DNA from: Flavobacterium johnsoniae
Lineage (GTDB): Bacteria; Bacteroidota; Bacteroidia; Flavobacteriales; Flavobacteriaceae
DNA: 64,000 nt
Assembly: GCF_030388325.1 (NCBI RefSeq)
Contig: NZ_CP103794.1
Coordinates: forward strand, 1,302,001 to 1,366,000
Reading direction: 5' to 3'
A program made the position numbers and the translations under genes. Of the stretch, positions 58,120-64,000 are shown piece after piece (within the stretch, counting starts at the first letter, position 1; every line of letters starts with the position of its first letter). The notes under the pieces were generated by a model. It worked only from the letters and a program-made list of their open reading frames with translations. It made no database searches and was not told the origin of the DNA.

Positions 58120-59514
58120 CTAAAATAATTCCCTCGGGTCTGTTAGTTTTCCTGTAACAGCAGCAGCGGCAGCCATAATTGGACTTGCAAGAAGCGTTCT
58201 TGAACCAGGACCTTGGCGACCTTCAAAGTTTCTGTTTGAAGTACTTACTGCATATTTTCCAGCAGGGACCTTATCATCGTTCATTGCTAAACAAGCTGAA
58301 CAACCCGGCTGACGTAATACGAAACCAGCTTCAGTCAAAATATCTAAAATTCCTTCTTCTTTAATCTGAGCTTCAACAACGTGAGAACCCGGAACTAACC
58401 AAGCTGTAACATTATCTGCTTTTTTTCTTCCTTTTACAATTTCAGCGAAAGCTCTAAAATCTTCAATACGTCCGTTTGTACAACTTCCTAAGAAAACGTA
58501 ATCGATTTGTTTTCCAATCATTACGTCGTCTTCGTTGAAGCCCATGTAAGCTAAAGATTTTTTGTAAGTTTCCTCGCCGCCTTCAACTTGGTTTGCACTT
58601 GGGATATGTTTTGTAATACCAATTCCCATTCCAGGATTTGTACCATAAGTAATCATTGGTTCAATATCTTCAGCTTTGATGTTTAATTCAGCATCAAATA
58701 CAGCATCAGCATCAGTTTTTAAAGTTTTCCAGTATTCAACAGCTTTTGTCCAAGCTTCTCCTTTTGGAGCGTAAAGTCTTCCTTCAAGGAAATCAAAAGT
58801 AGTTTGGTCAGGAGCAATCATTCCTCCACGAGCACCCATTTCGATACTTAAATTACAAACTGTCATACGACCTTCCATAGTCATGTTTTCAAAAACATCA
58901 CCAGCATATTCGACAAAATATCCTGTTCCTCCAGAAGTGGTTAATTGAGCAATAATATAAAGTGCAACGTCTTTTGGACCAACACCTTTACTTAATTGAC
59001 CATTTACGTTAATACGCATTTTCTTTGGTTTCGGCTGCATAATACATTGTGTAGAAAGCACCATTTCAACCTCAGATGTTCCGATACCAAAAGCAATAGC
59101 TCCAAAAGCACCGTGAGTAGACGTATGTGAATCTCCACATACAATAGTAGCACCTGGCAAAGTAATTCCGTTTTCAGGACCAACTACGTGTACAATTCCA
59201 TTTTTTTGATGACCTAATCCCCAGTGCGAAATTCCGTATTCGTTTGCATTGTCTTCAAGAGCTTGAAGCTGATTAGCAGAAAGCGGATCCTGAACTGGTA
59301 AATGTTGGTTTATTGTTGGTGTATTGTGGTCTGCAGTTGCAAAAGTACGCTGTGGGTATAAAACGTTAACGCCTCTTGATTTTAATCCTAAAAAAGCAAC
59401 AGGACTCGTAACTTCATGAATGAAATGGCGATCAATAAAAAACACATCTGGCCCATCTTCAATTTTACGCACAACATGTGAATCCCATACTTTGTCAAAT
59501 AATGTCTTACTCAT
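58120..59514 (-). CDS. leuC: 3-isopropylmalate dehydratase large subunit
   Basis: A 464-aa aconitase-family subunit carrying a [4Fe-4S] cluster. It shows [40 protein letters not shown], and the cluster Cys residues in [15 protein letters not shown] and [33 protein letters not shown] is at the C-terminus. First structural gene of the leu operon, with a consensus promoter and a possible leader peptide directly upstream. Confidence 0.96.
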   Translation of the reverse strand: MSKTLFDKVWDSHVVRKIEDGPDVFFIDRHFIHEVTSPVAFLGLKSRGVNVLYPQRTFATADHNTPTINQHLPVQDPLSANQLQALEDNANEYGISHWGLGHQKNGIVHVVGPENGITLPGATIVCGDSHTSTHGAFGAIAFGIGTSEVEMVLSTQCIMQPKPKKMRINVNGQLSKGVGPKDVALYIIAQLTTSGGTGYFVEYAGDVFENMTMEGRMTVCNLSIEMGARGGMIAPDQTTFDFLEGRLYAPKGEAWTKAVEYWKTLKTDADAVFDAELNIKAEDIEPMITYGTNPGMGIGITKHIPSANQVEGGEETYKKSLAYMGFNEDDVMIGKQIDYVFLGSCTNGRIEDFRAFAEIVKGRKKADNVTAWLVPGSHVVEAQIKEEGILDILTEAGFVLRQPGCSACLAMNDDKVPAGKYAVSTSNRNFEGRQGPGSRTLLASPIMAAAAAVTGKLTDPRELF

Positions 59515-59539
59515 TTTTATTTTTTTTTAATTGTAATTT

Positions 59540-59566
59540 CTATAACCACAGCAATTCCCTGTTCAT
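59540..59566 (-). CDS. Possible leucine leader peptide MNRELLWL upstream of leuC
   Basis: A nine-codon open frame (ATG to TAG) encoding Met-Asn-Arg-Glu-Leu-Leu-Trp-Leu. It starts about seven bases after the predicted transcription start and ends 25 bases before the leuC ATG. Three of eight residues are leucine (codons TTG, CTG, TTA). No terminator hairpin follows, so control would have to be translational or by ribosome stalling. Unproven. Confidence 0.4.
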   Translation of the reverse strand: MNRELLWL

Positions 59567-59579
59567 TATAATAGCAAAA

Positions 59580-59609
59580 CAAAAGTAAAAAAAGATAAAA
59601 AAGCGTCAA
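59580..59609 (-). promoter_or_regulatory. leuC operon promoter
   Basis: Minus strand TTG (59609-59607), a 19-base spacer, TACTTTTG (59587-59580): exact consensus and spacing. Confidence 0.78.
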
Positions 59610-60178
59610 TTTCGATATTTCATTATATACGATACCCAAACTAATTTACAAATTGCTAAACGGCTTTTGCGCATTAAATTTGACAGAAAAATGATAAAGA
59701 AATTGATTTAATTTTTTCTTTTCGGCTTTAATTTTCCTTGTTTGTTTTTTGTTTTAATAGTTTGCAAATTTATCTCATATTTACTATAAAATATAAGAAT
59801 TTAATTGAAAAAATCTAACAAAATGCATAAAAATAGTAATAATTGTTAGTTTTGATTTATTTGTAGAAAGAACACTTTTTGGGTTTTTTAAAGCTTTTAA
59901 AAGAGTTTTTAAGGCGTTATTTAGATTCAATAAAACAACAAAATACTACGACATCCAAGAAGTGTTTTTTTATCAAATTTTATGATTTTTAAGAGAAAAA
60001 CTGACGAATAAATAAGAATGTCATTTTAAGAAATTATCCATTTTCTTTCTCCAAAAAAAGCGTAAATTTGAATTCCTCCGATTTTTCATTTCGCATTTTG
60101 TTATGTTTCATGTTGTCAATGTTTTGCAATATGTAAGATTTGGAATTTTGGAGCCTAAAATTTGACTTTTACAACTCT
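59610..60178. other. Intergenic region between leuC promoter and dnaE
   Basis: About 570 AT-rich bases with no supportable gene. A consensus plus-strand promoter, TTG (59653) - N19 - TAAATTTG (59675-59682), lies about 490 bases before dnaE, so dnaE may have a long leader or a small RNA may start here. TTTTAAAGCTTTTAAAA near 59889 is a weak palindrome. The actual dnaE promoter is not clear. Confidence 0.5.
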
Positions 60179-63100
60179 ATGTATTTAATATTCGATACCG
60201 AAACAACCGGATTACCAAAACGCTGGGATGCCCCGATCACCGATTCTGACAACTGGCCTCGCTGTATACAGATTGCTTGGCAGCTTCATGACGAAATGGG
60301 ACAACTTATCGAGCATCAGGATTATTTGGTAAAACCAGAAGGATTTAATATTCCGTATGATGCCGAGCGTATTCACGGAATCTCAACTGAATTGGCTGAA
60401 GCCGATGGAATCACTTTGGCCGAAGTTTTAGAGAAATTCAATATCGCTTTAAGTAAAACCAAATTTATCGTTGGACAGAATCTAGGTTTCGACGTCAATA
60501 TTATGGGCGCCGAATTCCATAGAATGGGAGTGGAATCTCAAATGAGTTCAATGCCAGTTTTGGATACTTGTACCGAAGTTACAGCTTCGTTATTGCAGCT
60601 TCCGGGAGGTCGTGGAGGAAAATTCAAATTGCCAACACTGACCGAATTACACAGCTATCTTTTCGATCAGCCTTTCGCGGAAGCGCACAACGCAACTGCC
60701 GACGTTGAGGCAACTACGCGTTGTTTCTTGGAATTGGTTAGAAGAGAGGTTTTTACGAAAGAAGAATTAGATGTTCCGCAAGGATATTTCAAAGATTTTC
60801 AAGAAAGAAATGCTGAGCCATTTAAATTAATTGGTTTAAAACACATCAATTTAAAAGCAGCTTCTGATAAAATCAGAGAACAGCTTAAAGCTTTAGCTGG
60901 AGAAGGACAGCAAAATGTTGTTTCAGAAGAAGATAAAGCTGATTTTAAAGCGGCAAAATTTGCGCATTTACACAATCACACACAGTTTTCGGTTCTTCAA
61001 TCGACTATTGGAATTGGAAATATAGTTGCCGCCGCCGCTAAAAACGGAATGCCAGCCGTAGCTATGACAGATACAGGAAACATGATGGGAGCTTTCCATT
61101 TTGTGAGCGCCGTTATGAACCATAACAAGGCTGCGTCTGGAAAAAATAAAGCTTTAGTTGAAGCAGGCGAAGAGCCAACTGAAACGGAGGTAAAACCAAT
61201 CGTTGGTTGTGAGTTTAATATTTGCGAAAATCACTTAGATAAAAGCAAAAAAGACAACGGTTATCAAGTTGTTTTGATGGCTAAAAATAAAGCGGGTTAT
61301 CACAACTTGGCCAAAATGGCTTCGATTGCCTATACTGATGGATTTTATTATGTTCCTAGGATTGACCGCGCGATTGTAGAACAATACAAAGGAGATATCA
61401 TGGTTTTGTCTGGGAATTTATACGGAGAAATTCCGAGTAAAATCCTGAACATTGGAGAAAACCAAGCTGAAGAAGCTTTAGTTTGGTGGAAAGAACAATT
61501 TGGCGAAGATTTCTACTTAGAAGTAATGCGCCACAATCAGGAAGATGAAAATCGTGTCAACAAAACCCTGATTGAGTTTTCGCAAAAACACAATGTCAAG
61601 TTAATCGCGACCAACAATACTTATTATTTAAATAAAGAAGATGCCAATGCGCACGATATTTTACTTTGTGTAAAAGACGGTGAAAAACAGGCAACGCCAA
61701 TTGGGCGCGGACGCGGTTATCGATACGGACTTCCAAATCAGGAATATTATTTCAAGTCGCAAGACGAGATGAAAAAACTCTTTGCAGATTTGCCCGAAGC
61801 GATTATCAACATTCAGGAAATTATTGATAAGGTTGAAGGATATTCTCTTTATAGAGATGTATTGCTTCCGAAATTCGAAATTCCTGAAGAATTTATGGTT
61901 CCCGAAGATGAAGAAGATGGCGGCGTTCGCGGAGAAAATAAATACCTGAGACACCTTACTATGGAAGGTGCTAAAAGAAGATATGGCGAAATCACCGAAT
62001 CGATTCAAGAGCGTTTGGATTTTGAGTTAATGACGATTTCAAACTCAGGTTATCCGGGTTATTTCTTGATTGTACAGGATTTCATCGCCGAGGCTAGAAA
62101 AATGGACGTATCAGTAGGACCAGGACGTGGATCTGCAGCGGGTTCAGCCGTTGCATATTGCCTTGGAATTACAAATATTGACCCGATTAAGTATGATTTG
62201 CTTTTTGAGCGTTTCCTAAATCCTGACCGTGTATCGATGCCCGATATTGATATCGACTTTGATGACGAGGGTCGTGGACGTGTAATGGATTATGTAATTA
62301 ACAAATACGGTCAGAAACAGGTGGCGCAGATTATCACTTATGGTAAAATGGCAACCAAATCGGCTATTCGTGATACGGCGCGTGTACTGGATTTACCATT
62401 ATTTGAAGCCGATAGAATTGCAAAACTGATTCCAGGAATGATGCCATCAAAATGGAATTTGGCGCGTTTTATTTCTGAAAGTGAAGATGAAGTTAAAAAA
62501 GCGCTTCGTTCAGACGAATTTGATAATGTAAAAGAATTAATCGCGATTGCCAATGAAGATGATTTGGCAGGAGAAACCATTCAGCAGGCAAAAATTCTGG
62601 AAGGATCGATGCGTAACACAGGAATTCACGCCTGTGGGGTAATCATTACGCCGTCGGATATTACGAATTACGTTCCTGTAACAACCGCAAAAGATTCGGA
62701 TTTATATGTAACACAATTCGACAACTCTGTTGCAGAAAGCGCCGGATTGCTGAAAATGGACTTCTTGGGTCTGAAGACCCTTACGCTGATAAAAGATACT
62801 GTTAAACTGGTAAAATACAGAACAGGAATTGAATTGGATCCAGACACTTTCCCAATTGATGATGAAGAAACGTATGCACTTTTCCAAAGAGGTGAAACCG
62901 TTGGAATCTTCCAATACGAGTCGCCTGGGATGCAGAAATACATGAAAGATCTGAAACCAACTGTTTTTGGAGATTTAATTGCCATGAATGCACTTTATCG
63001 TCCGGGACCTTTGGAGTATATTCCGTCTTTCGTTCGAAGAAAAAACGGTGACGAAGAAATCAAATACGATTTAGATGCTTGCGCGGAATATCTTTCTGAA

Positions 63101-64000
63101 ACCTACGGAATTACCGTTTATCAAGAGCAGGTAATGCTTTTGTCTCAGTCTCTGGCAGGATTTACAAAGGGTGAGGCCGACGTTTTACGTAAAGCGATGG
63201 GTAAGAAACAAAAAGACGTACTAGATAAAATGAAGCCGAAGTTTGTTGAACAAGCGGCGGCAAAAGGTCACGACGCAAAAGTCTTAGAGAAAATCTGGAA
63301 AGACTGGGAAGCTTTTGCGAGTTACGCCTTCAACAAATCGCACTCAACATGTTATGCGTGGATTGCATATCAAACTGCTTATTTGAAAGCGCATTATCCT
63401 GCGGAATATATGGCGGCCGTACTTTCGAATAACATGAACGATATCAAACAGGTTTCGTTCTTCATGGAAGAATGTAAACGTATGGGGTTGCAAGTTCTTG
63501 GACCAGACGTAAACGAATCGTACTATAAATTTACGGTAAACGATGATTATGCCGTTCGTTTCGGAATGGGAGCGATTAAAGGTGTTGGTTCTGGAGCAGT
63601 TGAAACGATTGTAGAAAACAGAAAAGACGGAAGATATAAATCAATTTTTGATTTGGCAAAACGAATAGATTTGCGTGCTGCTAATAAAAAAGCAATAGAA
63701 AACTTAGTACTTGCAGGTGGTTTTGATTCTTTTGAAGGAACAACCAGAGCACAATATTTTTATGATGATGGTGACGGTATTACGTTTTATGAAAAAGCAA
63801 TTCGTTACGGATCAAAGTTTCAAGAAAACGAAAACTCATCTCAGGTAAGTTTGTTTGGAGAAGCTAGCGAAGTACAGATTGCTGAGCCAATAATTCCAGC
63901 ATGTGAAGATTGGAGTACAATGGAAAAACTGGCTAAGGAAAAAGAAGTTGTCGGAATCTATATTTCTGGACATCCGCTTGATGATTTTAGATTCGAAATG
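60179..64000 (+). CDS. dnaE: DNA polymerase III subunit alpha with N-terminal exonuclease domain, 3' end cut by window edge
   Basis: The first 1274 codons of the replicative polymerase. Residues 1-185 are a DnaQ-type 3'-5' exonuclease (MYLIFDTETTGLPKRWDAP, VGQNLGFDVNIMG, AHNATADVEATTRCFLEL). The PHP domain follows (KFAHLHNHTQFSVLQS, about 260), with MTDTGNMMGAF where the usual motif is TDHGN. The polymerase palm has GPGRGSAAGSAVAYCLGITN and the catalytic Asp cluster in MPDIDIDFDDEGRGRVMDY. Later blocks are FNKSHSTCYAWIAYQTAYLK and EKEVVGIYISGHPLDDF. The exonuclease-polymerase fusion is known in Bacteroidetes. Confidence 0.96.
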   Translation, partial: MYLIFDTETTGLPKRWDAPITDSDNWPRCIQIAWQLHDEMGQLIEHQDYLVKPEGFNIPYDAERIHGISTELAEADGITLAEVLEKFNIALSKTKFIVGQNLGFDVNIMGAEFHRMGVESQMSSMPVLDTCTEVTASLLQLPGGRGGKFKLPTLTELHSYLFDQPFAEAHNATADVEATTRCFLELVRREVFTKEELDVPQGYFKDFQERNAEPFKLIGLKHINLKAASDKIREQLKALAGEGQQNVVSEEDKADFKAAKFAHLHNHTQFSVLQSTIGIGNIVAAAAKNGMPAVAMTDTGNMMGAFHFVSAVMNHNKAASGKNKALVEAGEEPTETEVKPIVGCEFNICENHLDKSKKDNGYQVVLMAKNKAGYHNLAKMASIAYTDGFYYVPRIDRAIVEQYKGDIMVLSGNLYGEIPSKILNIGENQAEEALVWWKEQFGEDFYLEVMRHNQEDENRVNKTLIEFSQKHNVKLIATNNTYYLNKEDANAHDILLCVKDGEKQATPIGRGRGYRYGLPNQEYYFKSQDEMKKLFADLPEAIINIQEIIDKVEGYSLYRDVLLPKFEIPEEFMVPEDEEDGGVRGENKYLRHLTMEGAKRRYGEITESIQERLDFELMTISNSGYPGYFLIVQDFIAEARKMDVSVGPGRGSAAGSAVAYCLGITNIDPIKYDLLFERFLNPDRVSMPDIDIDFDDEGRGRVMDYVINKYGQKQVAQIITYGKMATKSAIRDTARVLDLPLFEADRIAKLIPGMMPSKWNLARFISESEDEVKKALRSDEFDNVKELIAIANEDDLAGETIQQAKILEGSMRNTGIHACGVIITPSDITNYVPVTTAKDSDLYVTQFDNSVAESAGLLKMDFLGLKTLTLIKDTVKLVKYRTGIELDPDTFPIDDEETYALFQRGETVGIFQYESPGMQKYMKDLKPTVFGDLIAMNALYRPGPLEYIPSFVRRKNGDEEIKYDLDACAEYLSETYGITVYQEQVMLLSQSLAGFTKGEADVLRKAMGKKQKDVLDKMKPKFVEQAAAKGHDAKVLEKIWKDWEAFASYAFNKSHSTCYAWIAYQTAYLKAHYPAEYMAAVLSNNMNDIKQVSFFMEECKRMGLQVLGPDVNESYYKFTVNDDYAVRFGMGAIKGVGSGAVETIVENRKDGRYKSIFDLAKRIDLRAANKKAIENLVLAGGFDSFEGTTRAQYFYDDGDGITFYEKAIRYGSKFQENENSSQVSLFGEASEVQIAEPIIPACEDWSTMEKLAKEKEVVGIYISGHPLDDFRFEM

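Overview
The window looks like a chromosomal segment of a Flavobacterium or close relative (Bacteroidota, Flavobacteriia). The DNA is AT-rich, the recognisable promoters follow the Bacteroidetes pattern TTG-N17-23-TAnnTTTG rather than TTGACA/TATAAT, and many genes are typical of the group: paired sucAB, a YceI protein, a DUF3050 protein, S16 with a long tail, DnaE fused to an exonuclease, and SusE-style small lipoproteins. Intergenic gaps hold word-like inverted repeats of several families.

Layout. 0-4 kb: the 2-oxoglutarate dehydrogenase genes sucA and sucB (sucB cut by the left edge). 4-6.5 kb: small envelope proteins and a polyprenyl synthetase. 6.6-13.8 kb: yceI, then a tetR-tolC-MFP-RND efflux operon; the yceI and tetR promoters share a strongly conserved inverted-repeat operator. 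13.9-15.2 kb: a Tet-type MFS exporter. 15.4-23.9 kb: an envelope locus with a sigma factor and a membrane-bound TPR anti-sigma-like protein diverging from a small membrane protein, a lipoprotein, a PKD/beta-barrel outer-membrane protein, a secreted TPR-CHAT protease and a retropepsin-like protease, with a shared promoter-like box. 24-31 kb: TatD, an acyltransferase, asparaginase, an MFS/LysR pair, tRNA-Ser and lipoproteins. 31.1-37.2 kb: a tightly coupled seven-gene operon starting with speD and including DUF4178, DUF350, a membrane spermidine-synthase-like protein and a Tat-exported FAD oxidoreductase. 37.3-40.2 kb: SGNH lipoprotein, DUF3050, acyl-CoA dehydrogenase.

40.4-51.3 kb is a secreted-peptide locus. 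It has a frameshifted TPR/AraC regulator, four tandem double-glycine peptides on the minus strand, a three-domain C39-like/VKOR/thioredoxin protein, three cysteine-containing double-glycine peptides (4, 2 and 6 Cys; one is only 43 aa), a candidate structured RNA, a C39-peptidase ABC exporter, an HlyD-type adaptor and an S41 peptidase. The gene order suggests that disulfide-bonded peptides are oxidised by the VKOR protein and are cut and exported by the C39 transporter.

51.3-64 kb returns to housekeeping: trmN6-like, rimM and rpsP; an RRM protein; the leuC-leuD-citramalate-synthase-like-leuB operon, preceded by a possible Leu-rich leader peptide; and the start of dnaE, cut by the right edge. 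I see no CRISPR array, rRNA, IS transposase or prophage genes.
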